Shown in pieces: positions 20,291-30,624 of a stretch of 64,000 bases of DNA. The translations under genes were made by a program, and so were the position numbers. Location of the stretch: NCBI GenBank assembly GCA_039545275.1, contig BCHS01000012.1, forward strand, positions 62,001-126,000, in the 5' to 3' direction. The notes below the pieces were generated by a model. That model searched no databases. It saw nothing but the letters and a program-made list of their open reading frames with translations, and had not been told where the DNA came from. Every line of letters starts with the position of its first letter. The stretch's first letter is position 1. This DNA comes from Pseudomicrostroma phylloplanum. Taxonomy: Eukaryota; Basidiomycota; Exobasidiomycetes; Microstromatales.

Positions 20291-21743
20291 TCATCGCTTG
20301 AAGAGCCTACAGATGTCCTCGTCCATCAGCCCATGGCTCTCTCCCACCTTTTGTCCCTTGGAGTGTCTAGCCGACCTTCCATACACCACGGCGTACTTGA
20401 GATTGTTCTTGATCTCCTTGTGAATAGCGTCACAGAAGTCGCCCACTGTACACCTTCCCTCCCTGAGCACAACCGGGGCGCTGTAGTCGGGTGGTGCCTT
20501 GCCAGGCTTGGTGTACACCCTGACGAGCTTCAGACGGTCCCACATGGTCTCTACCAGCTCGTCGATGTTGAGCCACATCCTGGAGGAGATGGGTACCGAG
20601 TTTGGAATCTTGTACAGCAGGTCCAGCTCCTGGATCGAGATTTGATCGATCTTGTTCAGAACGTAGATGGCTGGGATGTAGATTCGGTTGCCTTCGAGGA
20701 CATCGACGAGGTCGTCTGCTGATGCGTCGCTACGGAAGGCAATCGAAGCATTGCTGATCCTGTATTCGGAGCAGATGGCTCGGATCTCATCGTGGTCGAT
20801 CTTGGTCAGGGGGACCGTATTTGTGACGGCAATTCCTCCCTTGTCCTTCCGTTGAATGTAGATATTGGGGCGGGATTTGTTGAGCCGGATACCCACTCCT
20901 TCTAATTCGTGCTCCAGGAGCGCCTTGTCTCGCAGAGGTTTGCAGACGTCCAAAACGATGAAGATGAGCTGACAGGTACGGGCTACGGCAATGACCTGAC
21001 GACCTCGACCCTTGCCGTCCTTGGCTCCCTCGATAATACCGGGCAAATCGAGAATCTGGATCGATGCGCCGCTGTCAAGGACAACAGGAGAGGTGAAGGT
21101 TGAAAATCAGCCAATTAACCTCATGCGGATATCGAGCACGGTGACCCTTCCACTCACTGTACGTTCATAGTACCCGGAACAGTCGTCACTGAAATAGAGA
21201 AGAGAGTTAACAGTTCAGTCATCTAGCACAAAGGCAAGCGTGAGCTCTGCTCGTCGCACCTCTCTCCACTCACAGGTTGTGAATTCGTATGCAGCGGCGA
21301 GCGAGTCCTGACCGGTCAGTCCAGACATTCTGTAATGGAGGTGCAAGGATGCGTGGTTGGTCAGCTCCCACCCTACCTCTCGCCACTTTGCCAGTCCCTG
21401 TCTCTACTTACAGTGTACTTTTCCCCACCGACGGGAAGCCGACGAATCCCACAGTGGCCATTCCGGTTCTAGCCACATCGAAACCCACACCCGGTCCGCC
21501 TCCACTGCTAGCGGGAGCGATTAGCTCACGCTTCAGCTTGGCCAGCTTGGCTCTCAATTGACCCAAGTGGTAGGATGTGGCCTAGTGGATACCAGGGGAG
21601 TGAGGGGGGAAGAGGGGTCAGGTTTGTGACCTCACCTTCATCTGGTGGTGCTCCTCCTCGTCTCCGGCTCCACTCACCTTGTTCTTCTGCGTCTTGGACA
21701 TCTCATCCTCGATCTCCTTGATCTTGGACGCCGTGGTAGCCAT
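20291..21743 (-). CDS. RBG1: developmentally regulated GTP-binding protein 1 (DRG1/Rbg1)
   Basis: Five minus-strand exons: 21743-21678, 21581-21412, 21329-21274, 21188-21158 and 21071-20291; all phases close, giving 367 aa, the usual length of DRG1. Motifs in order: N-terminal helix [21 protein letters not shown]1 [19 protein letters not shown] (G2), [20 protein letters not shown] (G3 and the DRG signature), NKID (G4), and a C-terminal TGS domain ([20 protein letters not shown] ... HSKGQKVG). Rbg1/DRG1 binds translating ribosomes with its partner Tma46/DFRP1 and relieves stalling. The third and fourth exons are only 56 and 31 nt. Confidence 0.96.
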
Positions 21744-22074
21744 GATGGGCGAGTAGTAGGGGGTGGTGCAAGTGTGTGACTGAGTCTGCGAGGGTGTGCG
21801 GTAGCCTGTCCTGGGCTGGTTGGTAGTCTAGACTCGATGTAGAGGAAGGTGGTGGTGCGATCGAGGTGTGGTGCGGCCTTGGACTGGCTGTGGCTCAAAA
21901 ATTCTCGCGTGGTGGTGCCTGGAGGTCGCAGTGCTGCACTCGACTCCACTCGCGGCGCAGATTTTGGCTCGAGTGGTTCCTTTGCTCCTTCCGAAGAAGC
22001 GCTGCTCACCATACCACTCGGGGCATCGCTACTTCACCGACAGTCAGGTCATCCTTTGTAGTTACGGAGACAAG
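21744..22074. other. divergent promoter of DRG1 and Rrp42-like genes
   Basis: 331 bp between the two start codons. The plus-strand frame of the exosome gene stays open back to about 21868, but those residues are not exosome-like and the ATG at 22075 fits the family start. Confidence 0.4.
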
Positions 22075-23500
22075 ATGGCGTCTCCACTCTCCCTGTCGCA
22101 GTCTTCTTTCCTCCTCTCCTCTCTGATCTCCACACCGCCGCATCGTCTCGACGCACGCCCCCTACTTTCCTACCGCCCCCTCGTCCTCGCCCCCCCAGTC
22201 GAGGCAGGCTCGGCGACCCTCTCCCTTGGCTCCACCTCCATTACCTCCAAGGTCTCTACACAAGTCATCAAAGCCTCCTCGACCGACGAGTCCCAGCTAC
22301 AGCAGCAAGAAGAGGAGGGCGAGAATGAAGAAGACGACTCGGCGGGAGTGTGGAGTGTGAGCATCGGGACCAGCCCCAGCTGTCAGCCACCAGTGCTCAA
22401 TGGAGGCAAGAGCAGCAAGACGGGGTGCTTAGAGCTGGACGCGGCTTTGTTGCAGCTGGAGAGGATGCTGAAGAGGCACCTCAATCAAGCCATACCCATC
22501 GAGCAATTCATCATCCTTGCAGCACCTCACAACGCCTCAGCAGCCGCCTCCTCCTCCTCCTCCTCCTCATCCTCTTCTTCGTCTTCCTCCTCGAACAGGG
22601 AAAAGCTAAGAGGAGCAACATACTGGTCTCTCGCTCTCGATATCACCGTTGAGTCCCTCGCAGGAGGCAACCTCTTCGACGCCGCCTGGGCAGCGGCCTT
22701 CGCAGCTGTGTACCGGACCCGGATACCCCGGACGCGCGAGGTAGCTTACATCCCCCCCGAGTCGTCGAGGGATCAGGCTACAGAAGGGTCGGCAGATATG
22801 GAGAAGATGGGCATCAAGAGCTTGAAGGGAGAGAAGAAGAGCAGAAAAGGTGGACAGGGAAGAGCGTTTGATTTCGAGCTGGTGGATGTTTGGGATGAGG
22901 GAAGGCCGCTGAGTGGGTTGGAGACGATGGGCGTGGGCCTCACAGTGGGATTAGTGAGTCGATGACGAGGACCTCGGGTAGAAGCGTCAGGCTGAGTCGG
23001 ATGGTATCTGATTTCTCTTTACTCCTTCTGGCCTGCTGCAGCTACCGAACGGCACACACCTGCTCGACCTCTCCCTGGACGAAGAGCTCTCCCTCCCCAC
23101 GTCCCGGCGCGTCTTCCTAGTCGTATCGGGCTCCCCGTCCACACAAGTGCATTCCATCCACCTCCTCCCCTCACTGCTCAACCTAACAGCAGGCGAGTCC
23201 GACACTCTATCAGAGGAAGACGCTCTGCGCTTCCCTCTTCCACCAAAGTCGCACGCGCAGCAAACCGAGATCTTGCCAGGGGTAGAGGTGAATGGGAAAG
23301 CAGCAAGCGGGCAAGGCCAAGGGCAAGGCCTGTGGGAAGAGCAAGGCTGGGGTCTTCCTACTTTCCAGCGGATCAGGGCGGGTGTGCAAGTAGGGAGTCA
23401 GTACGCCGTGGAGCTGGGAAAGGTGTTACGCGGGACGTTGCTTGCGGAGGAGGGAGCGGCAGTTGAGGAGCGGGGAGGAGAGGAGATGGACGTTTCCTGA
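22075..23500 (+). CDS. RNase PH-fold exosome core subunit, probably Rrp42/EXOSC7
   Basis: Two exons, 22075-22953 and 23042-23500 (88-nt intron, GTGAGT...TGCAG), giving 445 aa. The N-terminus SSLISTPPHRLDARPLLSYR matches the R-x-DGR-x-x-x-x-R opening of exosome RNase PH proteins, followed by SATLSLGSTSITSKVSTQVI and GGNLFDAAWAAAFAAVYRTR, the helix typical of Rrp42/EXOSC7. No catalytic phosphorolytic residues are expected in the eukaryotic core. The protein is about 150 residues longer than human EXOSC7 because of low-complexity inserts: an acidic Gln/Glu stretch, a polyserine run and a Gly/Gln-rich segment near the end. Which ring subunit it is (Rrp42 rather than Rrp43, Rrp45 or Mtr3) is my best judgement and not certain. 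Confidence 0.72.
22545..22595 (+). repeat. polyserine-coding TCC microsatellite
   Basis: A run of TCC/TCA/TCT/TCG codons encodes about 15 consecutive serines inside the exosome subunit. It is likely an unstructured surface loop. Confidence 0.8.
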
Positions 23501-24203
23501 GTCATACGGTCCTCTTCGCCATGCTTGTAGAAGTGGGAGCTTTGCCACGAGAGGCACGAGGCTGGCGGACAGGTTCTTCGGTAACCTGTTCGAACATCGA
23601 CACGACGACGGAACCTGTCGTCCGCAATCCAATCCAATTCATCACAATCACTCCCATAGAGGGAGCAGCGCAAAGATCAATCCTTGGCAGTGAGACAATA
23701 AGCGGCCTTGATCTTCCTTGTGGCCGGATCGTTCTACTCCGGACGCCCTCCAGCGGATGTATACCGTGTGCTCGCTGCGCTGCCGTCCTTCTCGTCGGCT
23801 ATCCGCGGCAATCAGGGGCGGAAGACGCGGAGCGGTGCCTGACACGCACTTCACAGCACTTTTGAACCGCTGTGCTGAGCCGGAGGAGACGGGTAAAGGA
23901 GAGCGAAGGCGAGGATCACCTTGATTGGTGGACCTTGAGAGCCCGACTGGCCGATCGACTTTGAGTGGACCGGATGAGAAGGTCCGTCGGATGTCCTGCT
24001 CCTTGTTGCTTGCTCGGACCTGACGGGAGGGTGCACCGCTTCCGCATCATGTTCGTCCTCACAGTACAAGAGGGTGCGAGGCAATGGGACAGCCGGCTGC
24101 TTTCCTTCACTCTCGACGGCCCTCAGTCTTCTTCCATAACGTCCGCTCAGGCCTTCCGGTCTTGAGGTAGTCATAGCCTCTCTGAACGTCCACAGCAGCC
24201 AAG
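23501..24203. other. intergenic, nothing recognised
   Basis: 703 bp between the exosome gene and the sugar porter gene, both on the plus strand. Open frames on both strands are short and conflicting. No repeat or RNA gene was found. Confidence 0.45.
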
Positions 24204-26204
24204 ATGCTCTACCAACGTTTGCCACCCGCGCTGTACTCACTATTGGTCGCCTACACGGTCGCGTGAGTATCATGACCTGTAGTCTCAGCCAGAACTTCAG
24301 CTGACGCCATTTTCCTGCTCCCTCTTGGCGAGCATAGCATTAGCGGAATGTGCATAGCGTGAGTAGGTCAAGCGGACATGAAAGGCATATCGACACCTCG
24401 TGTCCCATCGCGCTAACAACCCTGTGCGTCACTTGACGACATGCCGTCTCTCCCGCTGCTACGCCTCCACAGGTACGACGTAGAAGTAATGAATGCCGTC
24501 CTCCTCATGCCCGACTTCCTCGATATGGCCAACACCACCAAGCAAGAGACGCTCGCCTTTCTCTCCACTATCCTCCTCATCGCCGCTGCCATCGGCACCC
24601 TCCCCTCTGCGTGGCTAGCAGACAAGATCGGCCGTCGTGCACCCATCTCGCTCGGTGCACTACTCTACATTGTAGGCACGGGTGTGCAGCTAGGAGCGAA
24701 TAAGAGGGCGGTCACGCTCGCCGGACGGGCTATCAGCGGGTTCGGCGTGGGGTTCATGGCCCTCTGCTGCTCTCTGTACACGGCAGAGATGGCCACCTCT
24801 TCCAACCGCGGCATGCTCACTTCACTGCAGCAATTCTTCCAAGTCAAGGGCGTACTCATTGCCGCTTTTGTCGTCTATACGGCTACGAAGGATGATTTCG
24901 GAGAGGAGAAGCAGTGGAAGATGCCATTGGGCGTGTCAATGGGTCCTGGGGCCATCTTGATGGTGCTGGTTTGGCTGATGCCCGAGTCGCCAAGATGGCT
25001 GATGATGCAGGGGAGGGAGGCAGAGGCAATTCATGCCCTTGCTGTGAGTGGACGAGACTCACGGCCTCAGACTCACTTACTCAGCTGCTCACACTGCCTT
25101 CTGCACCCTCCCCACCTGGTCCGCAGAAATTCCACTCCCGAGGCGACGTCAAAGATCCGTACGTCTGTGCGCAAGCAGCAGACATAAAGGCCGCCTGCAT
25201 CTCAGCACGAGCGCAAGGGGGCGCCCTACGGTCCATCTTCCGGACCAAAGCCGGCAGGAAGCGCTTCGCCATCGGCTCTCTCATTGCCGCCTCGGCTCAA
25301 GTCACGGGCCAAAGCCTCGTGCAGTACTACCAACCGGCAATCTACCGAGCGCTGAACTTCTCTCTTAAGCGGACATTGCTCTTCCAGTGTGCACATGCGG
25401 GGGTGGGACTTGTGGGCACGCTTTTTGCTATTGCTCTTATGGATCGACTGGGGAGGAGGTTCCTCGCCGTCAGCTCCATGGCCGTGTGCGCGATCGGACT
25501 GGCAGGTGCAATGATCACTATCGAACGATGGCCAGTCGACAGCACGAAGGACGATAGGGACACGGGTCACTATGCTCATCTGGGTTTTACTTGTGAGTGG
25601 AAGGAAGGCAAGGGCCCGAGCCCGGGCGCTGTCGATAGTCGGTCCTTTGACACCCTGCCTACCTGTCCTTGTTGACTGACAGGGCTCTTCTACTTTGCCT
25701 TCAATGCCGGCATCGGGCCCGTCACCTACACCTACGCCACCGAGAGTGAGTACCGCCGCAACGTCGTCAAACCACCCTCTCCCTATACTCACCCCTCTCC
25801 CCGCACACTCACCCTCCGCCACACAAGTCTTCAACACCCCCACCCGCTCCCTCGGCAGCGGGTTCATCCTCCTAACCAGCTTCTTCGCAAACTTTATGAT
25901 CACTCAAGGCGCCTCCAAAGGGTTCGAAAAGCTCTCCTGGAAGTACTTTCTCATCTTCCTCATCCTTGCCTCTCTCAACGGGATTTTCCTCCTACTGGGT
26001 ATGCCGGAGACAAAGGGGAGGACGTTGGAGGAGATGGATGCGTATTGGAGTGAGGAGGGTGGGGGGAGGATGATCGTCCTTTGTGGGAGAGGGGGTGGGA
26101 AGGTTGGGAGGAGGGAGAGGGAGATGGAGTTGAGGAGTGGGTTGGTAAGACGGTTGCAGGTGGAGAGTCTGGGGTTGGAGCTCAAGGGGAGCTCCCGAGC
26201 GTAG
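24204..26204 (+). CDS. MFS sugar porter (hexose transporter family)
   Basis: Six exons: 24204-24262, 24338-24358, 24473-25043, 25127-25592, 25683-25745 and 25828-26204; all phases agree, giving 518 aa. The second exon is only 21 nt. Sugar-porter motifs: membrane segment 1 ending ISGMCIAYDVEVM (in place of the usual GYD), LADKIGRR (loop 2-3), PESPRWL at the end of the N-half, QSLVQYYQP in segment 7 (family QQxxGxxxxxYY region), LMDRLGRR in loop 8-9, and PETKGRTLEEMD at the C-terminal end. The family co-transports or facilitates sugars across the plasma membrane; the substrate cannot be inferred. The GYD glycine is replaced by Ala and the QQ of segment 7 is altered, so it is a diverged member (quinate or lactose-type relatives are also possible). 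Confidence 0.88.
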
Positions 26205-26528
26205 AGAGGGGGAGTGAGATGCAGAGGAGGAAGGCCAACCGATGCTGTTGTCGACATCTGCCGCTTTCCTCTCCGTTCTTGCTCTCTCTTCACCTCGTCT
26301 CCCTTTCTTCTTTCTCCCTTCCTCCCCCTCTCTCTACCTTTGCACGTTGACGAACCCCCCGAGCATAATACGCTTGGTACGACGATGTAGATTCCTTGCC
26401 CAGCGCTCAAGGCGGGCAGCAGCACGACACCATCTTCTTAGACTTCTAAGATGTAATGAACTTCATGATTAACCCAATGTCTTCTCGTTTCCTCTTTGCC
26501 CGCACCCCACTGTTTCACCTTGCAGGGC
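26205..26528. other. intergenic between convergent genes
   Basis: 324 bp between the 3' ends of the sugar porter and EMC3 genes. It contains only pyrimidine-rich presumed 3' UTR sequence. Confidence 0.45.
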
Positions 26529-27622
26529 TCAGGCAAAGACGACCTTCCCATACTTCTGCAGCACCCTCTCCTCAACACCATCCCCCACCCACCTCTTTCC
26601 CCCCTTTTCCCCCTTCTTCCCACCAAATCCAGTGAGCGTCTTCCCCTCTAGCGAGCTCTGCTTCATAGGTGGTGGAGCCTCTAGGAGTTGTTTGCCCGTC
26701 TCGTAGAGGGTTTCACGCTCTGTTGCGTGGAGCTTGGAGAAGTCGGCTTTGGCCATTGGATTTGGGGGCTGCTGACCGGGTTGCGAGCCGCCCATTCCGC
26801 CGAGGGGACCCATCATGTCTCGTGTCGAGTCGGCCGCTAGGAGGGGGAAGAGGGAGAGGGTATCAACTACGGAGAAATGTCCCAATCTCATGCGTGTGTT
26901 TCCACTCACCATTGTCATCTCCCAGCAAGACCCTATACACTGCATTTAGCCCAAAGAAGGCCACGAGAAAGTACCAGCTCAAGCTGCTGACCCAAACCAT
27001 CTGAATCCCCTCGCTTGCCAATCCCCTCTGCAACCACCCCTTGAAGTAATCCAATGGAAAGGGCAGTGGGCTGAGTGGGATCTTTGCGACTACAAAGCCG
27101 GAGAAGAAGAAGGAGATCCAGCCCATGATGAGCTGTTGGGGGATCATCATCACCATGCTCTTCTTCATTGGCTCCATCATCCCCTCCATTGCATTCGGGT
27201 CGTTCATCGGATTAGGAGGCATAGCTGGCTCCTCCTTCTCAGCAGCAGGTTTGGGTGGTTCGGCGAGGAAGCGACCACTGCCGAGATCCTCCATGAGCTT
27301 CTCCCTCTTGGCCACAAAGGACGAGGGGGGGATCATGGCGTGATTTGTGCGAAGGGCACCCGAGCGAGCCATTAGACGCTGCTGGCGCAATTCGAGGGCG
27401 GTGGGACGCTTGGGAGGAGAGGTGATGAGCATGACGATGTTGTGCCGGAGGAGGCCGACGAGGAGGATGACGAGGGTGATGGGGAGGAGGACCCAGTCCC
27501 GGATCGCAGAGTCCAGTAGCAACGTTTGTCTGGTGGGGGAAGTGAATAGAGGAGCATCGGGTGTGAGCAGGGGGACAGCTTGGACACTGCGGTATTGACG
27601 ATGCTACTCACTCTACGGCCAT
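26529..27622 (-). CDS. EMC3: ER membrane protein complex subunit 3 (EMC3)
   Basis: Three minus-strand exons: 27622-27612 (only 11 nt: Met-Ala-Val and part of Glu), 27529-26910 and 26836-26529; phases agree; 312 aa. The sequence reads QTLLLDSAIRDWVLLPITLV, LRHNIVMLITSPPK, LRTNHAMIPPSSF, then a Met/Pro-rich loop (PNAMEGMMEPMKKSM), QQLIMGWISFFFSGFVVAKIPLSPL, GLASEGIQMVWVSSLSWYFL and FFGLNAVYRVLLGDDN. These are hallmark EMC3 stretches. EMC3 belongs to the Oxa1 insertase superfamily and, with EMC6, forms the membrane groove that inserts tail-anchored and multipass proteins into the ER. The C-terminal tail is hydrophilic and Gly/Pro/Lys-rich. Confidence 0.95.
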
Positions 27623-27999
27623 CTTGGGCGACTAATGATCGGGATGTATGCTGCGAGATACCAGTCGAGGGATGGCCATCGGAAGAAGCGCTTCCCCCTT
27701 GATGGCCCCCCCCNCCCCCCCCCCCCCCCCGCTCGATGTCCCGTTCCGTGTGTTGCGCCGCGTGGCATCGGCGTGGCGTTGGAGCTGCTGTCAGTGAAGT
27801 GAAGTCAAGTGAACGAGGGAGCGGGTGTGCCGTGATGGAAAATGGCTTGTGCTCAACTCGACGACGACGACGCCTCACTCGCAATCGCCAGCATCGACTC
27901 ACCTTCACCACCGCCATCACCTCGCCCGTGTGGTGTGACAGGCTGACAGAGTAAGAGTAGACGACTGCGGACGCAAGTCGACGGCTCATCCTCGCCGTC
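27623..27999. other. divergent promoter of EMC3 and Gyp1-like genes
   Basis: 377 bp between the two start codons. It contains the poly-C run with an ambiguous base described separately. Confidence 0.5.
27706..27730 (+). repeat. poly-C run with one undetermined base
   Basis: A homopolymer of about 25 C, with N at 27714. The length of such runs is usually unreliable in an assembly; the N marks it directly. It lies about 85 bp upstream of the EMC3 start and 270 bp upstream of the Gyp1-like start. Confidence 0.95.
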
Positions 28000-30624
28000 A
28001 TGGCTGCATCCTCCTCGTCGTCGGTGAAGCGGTCCGCCTCCTCTTCCACATCGAGCGTGCCTACACTTTCGCGGCTGAACATCGTCGCCGACGCCTTTGG
28101 ACAGGACGACGAAGACGCCTGGGCACTCGACTCGGACGATGAAGACTTTGCAAAGCAGAGGTCACAACAGCAACATCAGCAGCAGCAGCAGCATTCACAG
28201 CAGACGCGCAGCGCTAGCGGATCGACGAGCTCCTTGCGCTCACCTTCCTTGGCCTACCCGAGAGGACCGACAGTAGAGAGGAGCTTCAGCTCCGGAAGCA
28301 TCGCGTCCAATAGCAGTAGCGGCAGCACATCCGGCGCTAGGAAACATGCGCCTCCAGCAAGACCTCATCCCTTTCCACTGCCATCAGCATCCTCTTCCTC
28401 TTCTTCTTCTGCGTCTAAGACGACGCCATACAGAGCTTCGTCTCTCTCCCAGTCTCAGATCCCTTCTACCGACAGAGGCAGAGAGGACTTGAGAGGAGAT
28501 CAATCCAATGGCCGCTCCTCCAGCAGCTGGACAATGGTCAGCGAAATGGGAACAGCAGCGACCACGGCAAACCAGCTTTATGATCCTAGTCCTTCAGCCA
28601 CGCCTCGCAATCGCAGTCGCTCTCCGACAATACCAAGCGCAGCCTCGCGAGTAGCGGCTACGCAAGCGGCAGCGAGTGGTACAGCCTCCTTGGCTGGCTC
28701 ACCGCCCGCAGAACTGGGGTCGACCGCTGCTGAAGCCGTACTGCAAGCTTGCCTGCGCGATCAAGGGGGGCCAGCACGAGGCAAAGGGACACTCTCCCCG
28801 CCCTTGGCATCACCCAGCTACGAATCGACTTCACCCACCGACATGGCCCGCTCGTCTTCCATCGTCTCCATCGGCCTAGACAAGAAGCGGGACAGGGAGG
28901 CTTCCAACTTCAGCTCCTCCATCCGAGCCGAGGTGATGGACATTGTCAGGGATCCTTTCGTTGCCCTCGAATGCTTGACAAGAGCAGCTGCTACCTCGAG
29001 CTCCGATAGCGCTTTCACTGCCAGCCCTACGCCCACGACTGCGATCCAGCGTCAACAAGAGCATACACGCAACCTGGGGATGAACAGGGGATTCAACGAT
29101 CTTGGTGGGCCAGGTACACCCGGCAGCGCCTCTGCTTCTTCCTCTCCACAGCAGGTACCCCGCTCCGCATCTGCTTCGTCTACGAATTGGAAGGCCGGCA
29201 GTCGTGGTAGAGGATTCGCCCCCTGGAGTGCAAAGAGGCAAGACAGCTTCGACCCTCTGGCCATTGCCGGTGAAGGCGTGACTATGAGCGGGCGATGGGG
29301 TAGGAACAGCAGTACGACCAGTCTCGACAAGACCAAAGGAGCTACTTCTGCTGGTGAAGCAGGCGACAAGGCCTCGGCTGCCGACGGAGACGGCGAGACT
29401 ACACCGGGTGGGGCCCAGTACCTGCCTCTTCCCTCGGATGCAGAAGGTGGTGGCCATAGCCTGCGCAGGGAGAAGTCCGTGAGGACCAAGCGGCGGTGGA
29501 GGGAGTTCTTCCGCTGTCTCGAGGGAGGGTCATCGACGACAGGGGCCAGCGGCGCCTCAACGGTCGATCTCACCAAGTTGAGGGAGCTGAGCTGGAACGG
29601 CATCCCATCTGCTCTGCGGCCCATCGTATGGCCTCTGCTGCTCGGCTATCTGCCTCCCAACTCATCGATGCGGACGGCGACATTGGCTCGCAAAAGGAAC
29701 GACTACCGAAAAGCAGCCGAACTGGCCTTTGGCTCAGACTGCTTCGCCGAAGAGGGGAGCAGAAGCGGTAGCATCACCACCAAGTCTGGCCCCTCGATTC
29801 CACTCGCAGCGCATCGCAAGAATACCGAAGAAGAGAAGATCTGGCATCAAATCTCCATCGACGTCCCGCGTACCAACCCTTCCCTGCCACTCTGGCAGCG
29901 CGCCTCAACCCAAAGGTCCCTCGAGCGTCTCCTCTACGTCTGGGCCATCCGCCACCACGCAACCGGGTACGTGCAAGGGATGTCCGACCTAGCCACTCCC
30001 TTTTTCCAAGTCTTCCTAAGCATCTACCTCCAAGTCTCACCCGACGACGAAGAAGAAGCGAGCGCCATCGAGGGCGAGGCCCGTCGCATCGAAGACGTCG
30101 TAGAGGAGTACGACCCTGCGTGTCTCCCCCACGAGGTGCGCGTAGCAATCGAGGCGGACACGTACTGGTGTCTAGGCAAACTACTCGAGGGCATTCAAGA
30201 AAACTACATTTTCGCGCAGCCTGGAATCGTCCGGCAGGTGCGTCGCATGGAGGAGCTAGTAGGAAGGATCGACGCTCCTCTCCACGCCCACTTAAAAGCG
30301 CAACAAGTAGAGTACATGCAATTCGCCTTTCGATGGATGAACTGTCTCCTCATGCGCGAAGTGAGCGTGCAAAACGTAACCCGTCTATGGGACACCTACC
30401 TCTCCGAAGGTCCCGACGCCTTCTCCGACTTTCACCTGTACGTCTGTTCGGTCTTTCTATGCAAGTGGAGCGCGGAACTCCAGGGGATGGATTTTGCGGG
30501 ATGTATCATGTTTTTGCAGGCACTGCCTACGAGGGGGTGGGGGGATAAGGATGCGGAACTGCTGTTGAGTGAGGCGTTTGTTTTTAAGAATCTTTTTGGA
30601 CAGACGAGACATTTGGGAGATTGA
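28000..30624 (+). CDS. GYP1: TBC-domain Rab GTPase-activating protein, Gyp1/TBC1D22-like
   Basis: Single exon of 874 codons, ATG at 28000. The first about 500 residues are low-complexity (Ser-rich, a Gln-rich stretch at 28165-28205, acidic segments). The TBC domain starts near residue 530: WNGIPSALRPIVWPLLLGYL, then the arginine-finger block IDVPRTNP (about 619-626), LERLLYVWAIRHHATG and the glutamine-finger block YVQGMSD (about 656), followed by LLEGIQENYIFAQPG, HLKAQQVEYMQFAFRWMNCL, REVSVQNVTRLWDTYLSE and the end FKNLFGQTRHLGD. LLLGYLP and RHxATGYVQGMSDL are characteristic of Gyp1/TBC1D22. Gyp1 turns off Ypt1/Rab1 at the Golgi. Both catalytic fingers are intact. The long N-terminus may be regulatory. 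Confidence 0.93.
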   Translation: MAASSSSSVKRSASSSTSSVPTLSRLNIVADAFGQDDEDAWALDSDDEDFAKQRSQQQHQQQQQHSQQTRSASGSTSSLRSPSLAYPRGPTVERSFSSGSIASNSSSGSTSGARKHAPPARPHPFPLPSASSSSSSSASKTTPYRASSLSQSQIPSTDRGREDLRGDQSNGRSSSSWTMVSEMGTAATTANQLYDPSPSATPRNRSRSPTIPSAASRVAATQAAASGTASLAGSPPAELGSTAAEAVLQACLRDQGGPARGKGTLSPPLASPSYESTSPTDMARSSSIVSIGLDKKRDREASNFSSSIRAEVMDIVRDPFVALECLTRAAATSSSDSAFTASPTPTTAIQRQQEHTRNLGMNRGFNDLGGPGTPGSASASSSPQQVPRSASASSTNWKAGSRGRGFAPWSAKRQDSFDPLAIAGEGVTMSGRWGRNSSTTSLDKTKGATSAGEAGDKASAADGDGETTPGGAQYLPLPSDAEGGGHSLRREKSVRTKRRWREFFRCLEGGSSTTGASGASTVDLTKLRELSWNGIPSALRPIVWPLLLGYLPPNSSMRTATLARKRNDYRKAAELAFGSDCFAEEGSRSGSITTKSGPSIPLAAHRKNTEEEKIWHQISIDVPRTNPSLPLWQRASTQRSLERLLYVWAIRHHATGYVQGMSDLATPFFQVFLSIYLQVSPDDEEEASAIEGEARRIEDVVEEYDPACLPHEVRVAIEADTYWCLGKLLEGIQENYIFAQPGIVRQVRRMEELVGRIDAPLHAHLKAQQVEYMQFAFRWMNCLLMREVSVQNVTRLWDTYLSEGPDAFSDFHLYVCSVFLCKWSAELQGMDFAGCIMFLQALPTRGWGDKDAELLLSEAFVFKNLFGQTRHLGD

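Noticed and set aside
22350..22652. Plus-strand alternative frame in the exosome gene encoding poly-Leu
   Set aside because: Shifted reading of the TCC microsatellite within the exosome coding exon.
28876..29624. Minus-strand open frames of about 190 codons inside the Gyp1-like gene
   Set aside because: Mirror frames of the GC-rich coding exon; no features of their own.
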